Shown: positions 25,516 through 34,273 of the stretch, one piece after another | Layout of the letters: each line of letters begins with the position of its first letter | How positions within the stretch are numbered: the stretch's first letter is position 1 | The notes under the pieces: generated by a model | Told to the model about the DNA's origin: nothing | What the model saw: the letters and a program-made list of their open reading frames with translations, nothing else | Database searches by the model: none | Position numbers and translations under genes: made by a program | Source: JBBQWZ01 sp038210135 | Lineage (GTDB): Bacteria; Acidobacteriota; Terriglobia; Bryobacterales; Bryobacteraceae | Direction of reading: 5' to 3' | Length of the DNA stretch: 64,000 nt | Assembly: GCA_038210135.1 (NCBI GenBank) | Contig: JBBQWZ010000006.1 | Location: 94,587-158,586 of the forward strand

Positions 25516-27014
25516 TCGCGGCCATCTCTACGCATCAGTTCGTCGGCCTCCGGCGGACCCCATGTCCCCGACGCATAGTTCGGGAAATTCCGCTGCGGCA
25601 GCGCATGCCACACATCCAGAATCGGACGAATCACCGTCCAGCCCGCCTCCACCATGTCCGCGCGCTGGAACAGCGTCGCATCGCCGAACATGCAGTCGTA
25701 CAGCAGCCGTTCATACCCCGTGCTATGCGTATCGCCGAAATCGCGGATGTAATCGAAATCCATCTTCACTGGCCCTATATTCATCACCGGACCCGGCACC
25801 TTGGCGCCGAAACGCAGCGAAATTCCTTCATCCGGCTGAATGTGAATCACCAGCTGATTCGGCAGCAAATCCTTGATCGGAGTCTTGCGGAACAGCATGA
25901 AAGGTGTGCGCCGGAACGTGATCGCGATCTCGGTTTCCCGCTTCGCCAACCGCTTACCGGTCCGCAAATAGAACGGCACGTCCGCCCAGCGCCAGTTGTC
26001 GATACACAGCTTCAGCGCCACAAATGTCTCTGTATTTGAATCCGGGGGAACGTCCGGCTCGCTGCGATAGGGCTGCGCTGTCTCCGTGCCTACCGTACCC
26101 TCGCCGTATTGCCCGCGGACCATCTTGGTCAACACTTCTTCTGGCGCCGGAGGCTGTATCGCGTGCAGCACTTCCGATTGCTTATCGCGCACCGCGTCCG
26201 CGTCGAACGAAATCGGAGGCTCCATCGCCGTCAGCGTCAACAACTGGAACAGGTGGTTCGGAACCATATCGCGTAGCGCGCCCGACGTATCGTAGTACCC
26301 GCCTCGATGCTCCACGCCGACCGTCTCCGCGGCCGTAATCTGAATGTGGTCGATGTACCGCCGGTTCCAGATCGGCTCGAAAATGCTGTTCCCGAACCGG
26401 AACACCATCAGGTTCTGTACCGTTTCCTTACCCAGGTAATGATCGATGCGATAAATCTGCTTCTCGTCCAGCACCTGCTTCAAATCTTTATTCAACTGAA
26501 GCGCGGATTCGAGGTCGTGCCCGAATGGCTTCTCGACAATGACGCGCGTCCAATGCCCATTGGTTTCCTGCGTCATTTGCGCTGCGCCCAACTGCTGCAC
26601 GATCAGCGAGAAGAACTTCGGAGCTACCGCGAGATAGAAGAAGCGATTTCCCTGGGTAGCGTGGTCTTTCTCGACCTTCTCCACCTGCTCTTTCAATCGC
26701 TGATACGACGCCGCATCCTGAAAGCTTCCCTGGACGTAATAGATCCGCTCCAGGAACCACTCCCAAATCTTCAGATCGACCGGCACCTCTGAGAATTCTT
26801 TAATGTCCGCCGTCAGCATCTCCCGGAATTTCTCCGTCGTCCAGTCGTCGAACGAAAATCCGATAATCGCGAATTGCGGCGGCAGCAGCTTGCTAACCGC
26901 CAGGTTGTATAGCGAAGGAATCAGCTTGCGCTTCGTCAGATCTCCGCTCGCGCCGCAAATGATCATCAAATTCGGAGGCGCGGGCTGCCCATGGCCGGTC
27001 ACAGTTGTCGTCAT
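25500..27014 (-). CDS. zwf: Glucose-6-phosphate 1-dehydrogenase
   Basis: A 504-residue protein of standard length. The coenzyme motif is CGASGDLTKRKLIPSLY, the active-site signature RIDHYLGKE is intact, and VIVEKPFGHD gives the conserved Lys-Pro. It makes 6-phosphogluconolactone and NAD(P)H in the oxidative pentose phosphate pathway. Start ATG 27014 has an SD-like GAGGAAA; an upstream in-frame extension runs into repeat sequence. It lies between gnd and ppgK; no pgl gene is seen. Confidence 0.96.
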   Translation of the reverse strand: MTTTVTGHGQPAPPNLMIICGASGDLTKRKLIPSLYNLAVSKLLPPQFAIIGFSFDDWTTEKFREMLTADIKEFSEVPVDLKIWEWFLERIYYVQGSFQDAASYQRLKEQVEKVEKDHATQGNRFFYLAVAPKFFSLIVQQLGAAQMTQETNGHWTRVIVEKPFGHDLESALQLNKDLKQVLDEKQIYRIDHYLGKETVQNLMVFRFGNSIFEPIWNRRYIDHIQITAAETVGVEHRGGYYDTSGALRDMVPNHLFQLLTLTAMEPPISFDADAVRDKQSEVLHAIQPPAPEEVLTKMVRGQYGEGTVGTETAQPYRSEPDVPPDSNTETFVALKLCIDNWRWADVPFYLRTGKRLAKRETEIAITFRRTPFMLFRKTPIKDLLPNQLVIHIQPDEGISLRFGAKVPGPVMNIGPVKMDFDYIRDFGDTHSTGYERLLYDCMFGDATLFQRADMVEAGWTVIRPILDVWHALPQRNFPNYASGTWGPPEADELMRRDGREWRNE

Positions 27015-27060
27015 GTTTTCCTCAATCCTAATCGCAAATATCACTTCAACTCGACACCAA

Positions 27061-27106
27061 CGAGGCGCGCACGAAGCGGTACGAATGTGCCGCGAAGTAA
27101 GTGCCC
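27061..27106 (+). repeat. Intergenic repeat family B
   Basis: Contains GAGGCGCGCACGAAGCGG then GCGAAGTAAGTGCCCC. It lies in the space between gnd and zwf, so it would be transcribed within the operon. Confidence 0.6.
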
Positions 27107-27120
27107 CTTGCCCAGCCTGC

Positions 27121-28140
27121 CTACCCTCCGGCCGCCCGCTCCACATGCCCGCCAAACTGGAACCGCATCGCCGACAGCATCTTCTCCGCGAAATCATCCT
27201 CGCCCCGCGATGCGAACCGCTGATACAACGACGCGCTCAACACCGGAGCCGGCGTGGACGATTCAATCGCCGCCATCAACGTCCAGCGTCCCTCGCCCGA
27301 ATCCGCCACCTGGCCCGAGAACTTCGCCAGGTCCGGCTGCTCGGTCAGCGCAATCGCCGACAGATCCAGCAGCCACGATGCCACTACGCTTCCCCGCCGC
27401 CAAACTTCGGCGATGTCCGCCACATTGAAATCGTACTTGTAATGCTCGGGATTACGTAGCGGCGAGGTTTCCGCATCCACTTTTCGATTGGAATTGCCGA
27501 CGTTCGCATGTTTCAGAATGTTCATGCCTTCGGAATACGCCGCCATCAATCCGTACTCGATCCCGTTATGCACCATCTTCACGAAATGCCCCGCGCCCGC
27601 CGGACCGCAGTGCAGATAGCCCTGCTCCGCCGGACCCGGATCTCCCGCCCGCCCCGGAGTCCGCTCCACCGAACCCACACCAGGCGCGAGCGTCTTGAAA
27701 ATTGGATCCAAATGCGCCACCACTTCCGGCGGACCGCCGATCATCTGGCAGTAACCGCGCTCCAAGCCCCAAACGCCGCCGCTCGTGCCGACGTCGCAAT
27801 AGCGAATCCCGGAGGCTTCCAGTTCCTTCGAACGGCGAATATCATCGACGTAATAAGAGTTGCCACCGTCGATCAAAATATCGTCTTTCTGCAAATGAGG
27901 CAGAAGTTGATGCAGGCATCCGTCCACCACGCCCGCCGGAATCATCAGCCAAATTGCCCGCGGCCCCGTCAGCTTCGCCGCGAAATCCTCCATCGACGTC
28001 GAACCCACCGCGCCATCCGCGACCAGATCCGCGACCGACTTCGGACTCATGTCAAAAACCACGCATTGATGGCCGGCCCGCATCAGCCGCCGGACCATAT
28101 TCGCGCCCATCCGTCCCAGCCCAATCATTCCCAGTTGCAT
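27121..28140 (-). CDS. gnd: 6-phosphogluconate dehydrogenase, decarboxylating (short type)
   Basis: A 339-residue enzyme of the short GndA/YqeC-like class, not the 470-residue class. The NAD(P) motif is GLGRMGANMVRRLMRAGH, the substrate signature is GTSGGVWGLERGYCQMIGG and the catalytic lysine segment is GPAGAGHFVKMVHNGIEYG. It oxidises 6-phosphogluconate to ribulose 5-phosphate with loss of CO2. A strong AGGAGACC ribosome site precedes the ATG. It heads the gnd-zwf-ppgK operon. Confidence 0.95.
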   Translation of the reverse strand: MQLGMIGLGRMGANMVRRLMRAGHQCVVFDMSPKSVADLVADGAVGSTSMEDFAAKLTGPRAIWLMIPAGVVDGCLHQLLPHLQKDDILIDGGNSYYVDDIRRSKELEASGIRYCDVGTSGGVWGLERGYCQMIGGPPEVVAHLDPIFKTLAPGVGSVERTPGRAGDPGPAEQGYLHCGPAGAGHFVKMVHNGIEYGLMAAYSEGMNILKHANVGNSNRKVDAETSPLRNPEHYKYDFNVADIAEVWRRGSVVASWLLDLSAIALTEQPDLAKFSGQVADSGEGRWTLMAAIESSTPAPVLSASLYQRFASRGEDDFAEKMLSAMRFQFGGHVERAAGG

Positions 28141-28231
28141 TGAGGTCTCCTAAACCGCCAGCAATCAAGATGGCAGATGCAAGCCCCTCTCGTCCACGGC
28201 GCGTCCGCACCGGGCCCGAATCCGAAGCGCG

Positions 28232-28237
28232 TAAAAT
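28232..28237 (+). promoter_or_regulatory. -10 box of thiG, leaderless-type spacing
   Basis: TAAAAT ends six bases before the thiG ATG at 28244. No ribosome binding site is visible. Confidence 0.45.
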
Positions 28238-28243
28238 GAAACC

Positions 28244-29026
28244 ATGCTCGACACCTTCCAGATTGCGGACCGCACTTTCAGTTCGCGTCTTCTCGTCGGC
28301 ACCGGAAAGTACCGCAGCTTTCCGGAAATGGCGCGCTGCCACCAGGCCTCCGGCGCCGACGTCGTCACCGTCGCCGTCCGCCGCGTCAATCTGACCGATA
28401 AATCCAAAGAGTCTCTGCTCGACTTCATCGACCGGCGGAAAATGTTCATTCTGCCGAATACCGCCGCTTGCTACACCGCCGACGAAGCCATTCGTACAGC
28501 CCGCCTCGGCCGCGAAGTCGGCCTCTCCAACTGGGTCAAGCTCGAAGTCATCGGCGATCAAAAAACCCTGTTCCCCGACAACGAAGGCCTGCTCGAAGCC
28601 ACCCGCGTCCTCGTCAAAGAAGGCTTCGTCGTCCTGCCCTACACCAACGATGATTTGGTCAACGCGAAAAAGCTGATCGACGCCGGTGCCTCGGCCGTTA
28701 TGCCCATGGGCGCACCCATCGGTAGCGGACTCGGCATCCAGAACAGTACCAACCTGCGAATTATGCGCGAAATGATCACCGGCATTCCGCTGATTGTGGA
28801 TGCTGGAGTCGGAACGGCGTCCGACGCCGCACTCGCGATGGAGCTTGGTTTCGACGGAGTGTTGATGAACACCGCCATCGCCGAAGCCGACGACGCGGAG
28901 CAAATGGCCGTCGCCATGAAGTTGGCCGTTCAAGCCGGCCGCCACGCATTCCTGGCAGGCCGCATGCCGAAGCGCCTGTACGCCAGCGCCAGCAGCCCTT
29001 TAGCCGGAGTCGTAGGAAAATCCTAA
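28244..29026 (+). CDS. thiG: Thiazole synthase
   Basis: A 260-residue TIM-barrel enzyme. Features include LLVGTGKYRSFPEM at the start, the Schiff-base lysine region WVKLEVIGDQ, VLPYTNDDLVNAKKLIDAG and the phosphate-binding AVMPMGAPIGSG and IVDAGVGTASDAA. It forms the thiazole phosphate of thiamine from deoxyxylulose 5-phosphate, dehydroglycine and ThiS thiocarboxylate. No other thi gene is adjacent and no TPP riboswitch is seen upstream. Confidence 0.96.
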   Translation: MLDTFQIADRTFSSRLLVGTGKYRSFPEMARCHQASGADVVTVAVRRVNLTDKSKESLLDFIDRRKMFILPNTAACYTADEAIRTARLGREVGLSNWVKLEVIGDQKTLFPDNEGLLEATRVLVKEGFVVLPYTNDDLVNAKKLIDAGASAVMPMGAPIGSGLGIQNSTNLRIMREMITGIPLIVDAGVGTASDAALAMELGFDGVLMNTAIAEADDAEQMAVAMKLAVQAGRHAFLAGRMPKRLYASASSPLAGVVGKS

Positions 29027-29050
29027 GCGCACCCCGGCATTCCTAAGCGC

Positions 29051-29081
29051 CTTGAACCCGGAGCGTCAGCGACGGGACCCC
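29051..29081 (+). repeat. Intergenic repeat family A, subtype 1
   Basis: Reads CTTGAACCCGGAGCGTCA then GCGACGGGACCCC; taken as the reference copy of subtype 1. A subtype 2 copy follows 15 bases later. Confidence 0.7.
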
Positions 29082-29096
29082 GCCGCTTCACCCGGC

Positions 29097-29124
29097 ACCG
29101 AACCGCGACCGTGAGGGAGCGGAA
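29097..29124 (+). repeat. Intergenic repeat family A, subtype 2
   Basis: Reads CACCGAACCGCGACCG then TGAGGGAGCGG, and lies just past the stop codon of the convergent methyltransferase gene. Confidence 0.7.
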
Positions 29125-29125
29125 A

Positions 29126-29938
29126 CTAGCCGTGCCGCGTCACAAACACGCGCGACGGATAGAACCCCTGCCGGACCGCATGATCCGCCAGAACCTCAAA
29201 TTGCGCCGTCTTCAACGTCTCCGGAATCGATGCGTCCACCTGCCGCCCCCAAAACGCCGGAGCCAGTTTCCCGCACACCCGATATAGACGATTGAAAATC
29301 GCCGCGTTCTGCCCGATCACAACCAGCGTGAACTGGCCCCCCGGCTTCAACACCCGCCGGACTTCGGCCAGCGACCGCCGAATGCCTTCCGCGTCCAGCA
29401 ATTCCAGCAGGAAACAGCACACCACCGCATCGAAACTGGCCGTCTTGAACGGAAGATACCGGGCGTCCACCGCCTGGCAATGCGCCTGCGCATTCTTGAA
29501 TTCGGATCGCGCCCGACGCTGTGTGCGAGCCGCCATATTCGGCGAAAGATCGAGTCCGAACGTCTGCCCATCCGGATTCGCGCGGACCAGTCGCCGGAAC
29601 ATCTCGCCCGATCCGGTGGCCAGCTCCAGCACCTTCATGCCGCTCCGGATCCCCGACATCTCGAGCGCCTTTTTATGAGCTTTCGAGTGGAAAAAGAACG
29701 TGCTGGCCGGGTAAATCGCTGCCAATCGATCGTAGACGCGGCGCGTGCGATCCGACAGCTTACGAGGCTGATCTTCGTCGGCGCGTCGGGGTAGGGTTAG
29801 CGAATAGTTCCAGTCGCTCAAGAAAATGCTCCGAGTCGAAGATAGCAACGCGCGGAGCCTGCCATTAACATTCAGCAATCCGCGCCATGACAATGATACG
29901 TCATGCACAAGCGTCGATGGATCGGCCGCAACCCTCAA
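29126..29938 (-). CDS. SAM-dependent methyltransferase (UbiE-like)
   Basis: A 270-residue methyltransferase. The SAM motif is MKVLELATGSGEMFRRL, followed by FGLDLSPNM, and VVCCFLLELLD as motif IV. The upstream segment SDRTRRVYDRLAAIYPAST resembles UbiE-type proteins. The start is uncertain: TTG 29938 directly abuts the stop of the kinase gene, and GTG 29908 is an alternative. The substrate is unknown. Confidence 0.8.
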   Translation of the reverse strand: MRVAADPSTLVHDVSLSWRGLLNVNGRLRALLSSTRSIFLSDWNYSLTLPRRADEDQPRKLSDRTRRVYDRLAAIYPASTFFFHSKAHKKALEMSGIRSGMKVLELATGSGEMFRRLVRANPDGQTFGLDLSPNMAARTQRRARSEFKNAQAHCQAVDARYLPFKTASFDAVVCCFLLELLDAEGIRRSLAEVRRVLKPGGQFTLVVIGQNAAIFNRLYRVCGKLAPAFWGRQVDASIPETLKTAQFEVLADHAVRQGFYPSRVFVTRHG

Positions 29939-29939
29939 C

Positions 29940-31253
29940 TCACGAAACCGCCGCGAGCGCCGGCTGCCTCGCCGGAATCTCGATTCCCGTCGTCGTACCC
30001 TCCCCCGGCTTGGAATCGATCCACATCCGGTACGTCTCGCCGTACAGCACCTTCAGCCGCTCGTTGACATTGCTGACCCCGATCCCCTGTTCGAACAGCG
30101 TCGCCAGTTTCGACTCCGGAATCCCCACGCCGTCATCCTGCACCACAATCAGTACACGGCCATCGGTAACCGACGCGCGCAGCCGAATGGTCCCCCCGTC
30201 TACCTTGTTCGACAGCCCGTGCCGGATGCTGTTCTCAACGATCGGCTGTAACAGCATGCTCGGCACCAGGTGATCCAGCGCCTCCGGATCCACCTCTTTC
30301 ACGATCAATAGCTTGTCCCCGAATCGCGTCTTCTCAATCGCCAGGTAATCGTCGATGAACGACAGCTCCTCTCTCAGAGGAGTCACATTATCCTGCTGCC
30401 GCAACAGCCGCCGCAAAATGTTCGACAGCTTATAAACCACCTGCCGCGCCTGTTCCGGATTCAGCCGGATCAGCGAAGCCACCGTGTTTAGCGTGTTGAA
30501 CAGAAAATGCGGATTGATCTGCCGGCTCAACGCCGCCAGCCGCGCTTCGTTCAGCAGCGCATTCTGCGTCTCGAGCGTGCGCTCGTTCCGCATGTTTGCC
30601 CACACCCGTATCGGCAGCACGATCGCGAACACCGTCGTCGCGTACACGCCGATCGTCAAGCCTACGCCTGGATCCTCCCAGCGCTGCGAAATCGAAAATA
30701 CCCCCTTCGCCTCGAATACGCGCGCGATCACTTGCCGCAACAGCTCCGCCAGCAGGATCGCCAGCGTCACCCCCAGGCTGAACGCCGTCCGGCTCAGATT
30801 CTTCTTCCGCACCAGACGCCATAGATGCTGGTCGAGGAACGGCGACACGTGCCAGATATCCTCCTTGTCCGGAGCCACGTCGCGCAGCAACCCGCCCAGG
30901 ACGCCCACCGCCGCGAACAGCGGCATCGACATGAACTCGCCGCCGAACATCGCCGGGATCGAAATGAGAATGCCGCCCACTAGCCCCGTCGCGTATCCGC
31001 CCAGCAGACCCAGCACGATACTGCCCTCAAACCCCAAATCGACGGCCTGGTAAGTGCCGCGCGTAAGCAGCCGCGTCGCGACCCCGGCTCCGAAGATCAG
31101 CGCGCACCCGAATGCCATCTGCAGCCGCTGGTTCAGCGTCCGCTCCTCCCGCAACAGCATTCGTTGGAATCGCGTCGATCGCGTGAGAATGCTCGCCAGC
31201 GAAGCGGCCACCGCCAGCTTCACCAGCAACAGGACCAGATGTTGTTCGGGCAT
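29940..31253 (-). CDS. LytS/YpdA-type sensor histidine kinase
   Basis: A 437-residue membrane kinase. The N-terminal part has five or six hydrophobic segments (LLVKLAVAASLASIL, IFGAGVATRLL, GGILISIPAMFGG, and others) as in the 5TM-LYT receptor domain. The His_kinase motif is RQINPHFLFNTLNTVASLI, and the ATPase region has PIVENSIRHGL and DDGVGIP. The family normally pairs with a LytTR response regulator, which is not adjacent. A GGAAGGCAGG ribosome site precedes the ATG. Confidence 0.9.
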   Translation of the reverse strand: MPEQHLVLLLVKLAVAASLASILTRSTRFQRMLLREERTLNQRLQMAFGCALIFGAGVATRLLTRGTYQAVDLGFEGSIVLGLLGGYATGLVGGILISIPAMFGGEFMSMPLFAAVGVLGGLLRDVAPDKEDIWHVSPFLDQHLWRLVRKKNLSRTAFSLGVTLAILLAELLRQVIARVFEAKGVFSISQRWEDPGVGLTIGVYATTVFAIVLPIRVWANMRNERTLETQNALLNEARLAALSRQINPHFLFNTLNTVASLIRLNPEQARQVVYKLSNILRRLLRQQDNVTPLREELSFIDDYLAIEKTRFGDKLLIVKEVDPEALDHLVPSMLLQPIVENSIRHGLSNKVDGGTIRLRASVTDGRVLIVVQDDGVGIPESKLATLFEQGIGVSNVNERLKVLYGETYRMWIDSKPGEGTTTGIEIPARQPALAAVS

Positions 31254-31329
31254 TCCTGCCTTCCATCCTCAGCCGTCTCACGCCGAACGTCAATCGCCAA
31301 ATTCCGCCGGACGCTCGGAATGATCGGTC

Positions 31330-31335
31330 TATAAT
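31330..31335 (+). promoter_or_regulatory. -10 box upstream of ribA
   Basis: A consensus TATAAT 26 bases before the ribA ATG would give a leader of about 20 bases. No clear -35 element is seen. Confidence 0.4.
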
Positions 31336-31361
31336 GGAACGAGTCCCCCCACAGCGATACA

Positions 31362-31949
31362 ATGCACGTCCTTAAGGCCGCAGAGGCCGATTTCCCCACC
31401 CGCTTCGGCCATTTCCGCATTCATGGATTCGAAACCACGACACCTTCCGGCGTCGAAGAAGCGGTGGTTCTCACCATGGGTTCCATGGACGGCACGCCAC
31501 CCCTGCTCCGCATTCACTCGCAGTGCATGACCGGCGATGTGTTCCACAGCCTGCGCTGCGATTGCCGCGCCCAGTTGGAACTTGCCCTCGCCATGATTGC
31601 TGCCGAAGGCCGCGGGCTGATCATTTACGAGCAAAAAGAAGGCCGCGGCATCGGAATCATCAACAAACTCCGTGCCTACCAGCTACAGGATGAAGGTGCC
31701 GATACCGTCGAAGCGAATGAAGCGCTCGGCTTCGACGCGGACCTCCGCGATTACGAATTTCCAGGGGCGATTCTCAGCTCTCTAGGAATTCCCGCCGTGC
31801 GCCTGCTGTCCAACAATCCGGATAAGATCGCCGCTCTCGAACGCGCCGGAATCCGCGTCACCGAACGCGTACCCTGTGTCGCCGAGCAACTCGATTCGAC
31901 CGACCACTACCTCCGCACCAAGCGCGAAAAGTTAGGCCACCTTCTCTAA
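31362..31949 (+). CDS. ribA: GTP cyclohydrolase II
   Basis: A 195-residue monofunctional RibA. The zinc cysteines are in HSQCMTGDVFHSLRCDC, and EQKEGRGIGIINKLRAYQLQD plus VEANEALGFDADLRDY are family signatures. It opens the imidazole ring of GTP in the first step of riboflavin synthesis. No ribB domain is fused and no other rib gene lies nearby. Confidence 0.96.
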   Translation: MHVLKAAEADFPTRFGHFRIHGFETTTPSGVEEAVVLTMGSMDGTPPLLRIHSQCMTGDVFHSLRCDCRAQLELALAMIAAEGRGLIIYEQKEGRGIGIINKLRAYQLQDEGADTVEANEALGFDADLRDYEFPGAILSSLGIPAVRLLSNNPDKIAALERAGIRVTERVPCVAEQLDSTDHYLRTKREKLGHLL

Positions 31950-31960
31950 GCCACACCCGG

Positions 31961-31989
31961 CTTGAACCCCCACGGTAAGGGAGGGGACC
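31961..31989 (+). repeat. Intergenic repeat family A, hybrid form
   Basis: Reads CTTGAACCCCCACGG then TAAGGGAGGGGACC, between the convergent ribA and TPR genes. Confidence 0.6.
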
Positions 31990-32014
31990 GTGCGTCGGCA
32001 GCTGACCTCTATAT

Positions 32015-33277
32015 CTACTTCTGCGGAGCAGCACCCGACTTCGCGGAAACATACTTTTCTACTTCCGCGATCTGCTTCTTCACCGTCTCCATCTCTTTGC
32101 CGGCCGTGAAATTACCATCGAACTTCGCGGACGCCTCCAACCCCTGCAGATACGTCTTCAGGAGGATTACTGAATTCTCGTAATCCTGCTTCTGCGCCAG
32201 AATTAATCCCAGCATGTACCCGTTCCGCGGGACCTTGTTCTCCACATCCAGCTTGATCGCCTCGCGGACGCTCTTCTCGGCCAGCGCCGGCTTCTGCAAA
32301 TTCAGGTTCGCCATCGCGTTCAACGAATAAGCACCTGGAAAGTCGTACGGATTCAGCTTCGTCACCTTCTCGGTGAGGTCTGCCACCTCCCGCCACTTCC
32401 GCTCGCGCGCTGCCATCACATACAGCTGTTCATACGGTTGCACCAGCTTCGGATCCGCGTCGATCGCCTTCTGGAAGGACGCCCGCGCCACCTCCGGCTT
32501 CTGCCGCGCATCCTGCATTCGCCCCAATTCCACCCACGCGACCGCATACTTCGGATACAGCTCGACCGCTTTCTCCATCTGGGCTTCGGCGTCTTCCATC
32601 TTCTTCTTCTTTGCCAGGTCGATGCCCTTTTCGAAAGCCTTCCTCGCGTCCTTAGGCGCCAGGGCGGACGTTGCCGACGTCGTCAATCCCTCCACGTTCG
32701 CTATTCGATGCAGAACGATCGTGCCAACCTCCGGGTTGTCCATGAACTTCCGGTTCGCGAGCATAATGATGTCCGAACGGAACCCCGGAACATTGGCGCG
32801 AAGCTCACAGTTCATCAATGCCCGCTCCGTAACGCCATTACCCATCTGCGTGCTCGCGCTAGCCGCTCCCGTGCTGGACGACCGGCCTAACCCGCCCATC
32901 GGATTCGACTCGCTCGCATCCGCGTAAAGCATGTTGTACTGCCCCAGCTGGAAACTAAAATTGCCCTTTGAATCCGTGTAACCCTCGGTGTGCGGACGCC
33001 CGCTGCAGACGCGCTCGATCGCGACGCGCTCCGCCGGAGCTCCGCCGTCTGAATAGCGGACCTTGCCAGAGAGAAATACCGGCCGTTGCGCCTCAGTAGG
33101 TTGACCCGGCTGCGTGCTCGGTGGCACCGACGTGGTAATCGGCCGGTTGGAAGTGCCTGGCACCGTCCCCCCAGTCGTTCCGCCCGTCGTACCGCCGCCA
33201 GTGGTTCCGCCGCCCGTCTGAGAGAGCAGAAACGCCGGAGTCATCAAAACAACTGGAATCGCGCGAAGCCACGTCAT
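32015..33277 (-). CDS. Secreted TPR protein with carboxypeptidase-regulatory-like domain
   Basis: A 420-residue exported protein. After the signal peptide (IPVVLMTPAFLLSQ) comes a Gly-Thr low-complexity stretch (about 21-40), then a beta-sandwich with VFLSGKVRYSDGGAPAERVAIERVC, like carboxypeptidase-regulatory domains. From about residue 205 onward there are TPR-like helices (KAVELYPKYAVAWVELGRM, KAIDADPKLVQPYEQLYVM). It probably acts in the periplasm as a scaffold; the partner is unknown. Confidence 0.75.
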   Translation of the reverse strand: MTWLRAIPVVLMTPAFLLSQTGGGTTGGGTTGGTTGGTVPGTSNRPITTSVPPSTQPGQPTEAQRPVFLSGKVRYSDGGAPAERVAIERVCSGRPHTEGYTDSKGNFSFQLGQYNMLYADASESNPMGGLGRSSSTGAASASTQMGNGVTERALMNCELRANVPGFRSDIIMLANRKFMDNPEVGTIVLHRIANVEGLTTSATSALAPKDARKAFEKGIDLAKKKKMEDAEAQMEKAVELYPKYAVAWVELGRMQDARQKPEVARASFQKAIDADPKLVQPYEQLYVMAARERKWREVADLTEKVTKLNPYDFPGAYSLNAMANLNLQKPALAEKSVREAIKLDVENKVPRNGYMLGLILAQKQDYENSVILLKTYLQGLEASAKFDGNFTAGKEMETVKKQIAEVEKYVSAKSGAAPQK

Positions 33278-33442
33278 GCAGGGAAACCTCTCGTCGCTCA
33301 GATTATACAGATCTAGATCCGCGGACTCCAGGGTCCGTTTCCGCGCATCCGCATCCTCTTACTGGGAGCGCCCTCATCGCGGCTTAAGAACAGCATGCCA
33401 GAATTTCTCCGGAAAGTGCTTCCAACCGTTTACAGTGGAAGG

Positions 33443-34045
33443 ATGCGGAACGTATATTGGCTCGCTGCCGTGCTGCTCCTCGGCGCCTGCTCGGAGCCTC
33501 AGAAAGCGGAAAAGAAGGTCGAGCCACCTCTCGAACCCATCACTGGGCGAGCCGCTTTCTTCAAGGTCTACCCGGCTGCCCGAGCCTGGGCCATGGACGC
33601 CCAGCCCATGCAGGTCACCAGTATTCTTCTCCCGGAAGTGAAAGCGGAGGCCGGCAAAGCCGGTGCCTGGCAAGTGCAGTTCGTTTCCGCCACCCGCGGC
33701 CGTTCTCGCTCCTGGACCTGGTCCGCCGTCGAGTCCGCCGGCAATCTTCACAAAGGCTTATTCGCCGGAAACGAAGAAAGCTGGAGCGGCCCTCGCGGCC
33801 AGAACAAGCCCTTCCTCATGCAGGCCCTGCAAGTCGATACCGACGCCGCCTACGAGACCGCTCTCAAGCATGCGGAATCTTTCTTCAAGAAAGTAAAGGT
33901 TCGCCCGCCCGTCAACTTCATGCTCGAATCCACGCCGCGCTTTCCCGACGTCTATTGGCGCGTCATGTGGGGAGAAACCGCCGGAACCGCCGAATTCACC
34001 GTCTTCATCGACGCCTCAAGCGGCGGCTTCCTGGAACGCAATTAG
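33443..34045 (+). CDS. Lipoprotein of unknown function
   Basis: A 200-residue protein from ATG 33443, preceded by GGAAGG. The N-terminus WLAAVLLLGACSE ends in a lipobox, so Cys would be lipidated. The mature protein is compact (AFFKVYPAARAWAMDAQPM ... FTVFIDASSGGFLERN) without recognised motifs. An upstream in-frame ATG would add 16 residues before the signal peptide and is not favoured. Confidence 0.6.
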   Translation: MRNVYWLAAVLLLGACSEPQKAEKKVEPPLEPITGRAAFFKVYPAARAWAMDAQPMQVTSILLPEVKAEAGKAGAWQVQFVSATRGRSRSWTWSAVESAGNLHKGLFAGNEESWSGPRGQNKPFLMQALQVDTDAAYETALKHAESFFKKVKVRPPVNFMLESTPRFPDVYWRVMWGETAGTAEFTVFIDASSGGFLERN

Positions 34046-34065
34046 AGCCCGCTTATCTTTTTAAA

Positions 34066-34096
34066 CCCGAACCGCGACCGTAAGGGAGCGGACCGC
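34066..34096 (+). repeat. Intergenic repeat family A, subtype 2
   Basis: Reads CCCGAACCGCGACCG then TAAGGGAGCGGACCGC. The next copy, at 34104, is almost identical and starts seven bases later. Confidence 0.75.
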
Positions 34097-34103
34097 AATT
34101 AAA

Positions 34104-34132
34104 CCGAACCGCGACCGTAAGGGAGCGGACCG
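34104..34132 (+). repeat. Intergenic repeat family A, subtype 2
   Basis: Near-perfect tandem partner of the copy at 34066-34096. Confidence 0.75.
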
Positions 34133-34144
34133 CGCGCCACATGC

Positions 34145-34166
34145 GGCGCGGCCGTCAGGCCGCGCC
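34145..34166. terminator. Strong GC hairpin between convergent genes
   Basis: GGCGCGGCC and GGCCGCGCC form a perfect nine-base stem with a GTCA loop. It lies between the lipoprotein gene and hspR, which converge. No T-tract follows on either strand, so a bidirectional terminator is plausible but not certain. Confidence 0.5.
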
Positions 34167-34206
34167 CTAAATCCACGCAACCGCCGTCCCAGCTCTACCA
34201 AAAATC

Positions 34207-34256
34207 CGAGCCGCGCCCAAAGCGGCACGAAGTGACGCGTCGGAAGCGGATCCCTC
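34207..34256 (+). repeat. Intergenic repeat family B, diverged copy
   Basis: Contains AGCGGCACGAAGTGACGCG, matching the core of the copies at 24717 and 27061, but with a different tail. Confidence 0.45.
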
Positions 34257-34273
34257 CACGAGCGGCAGCGCCC

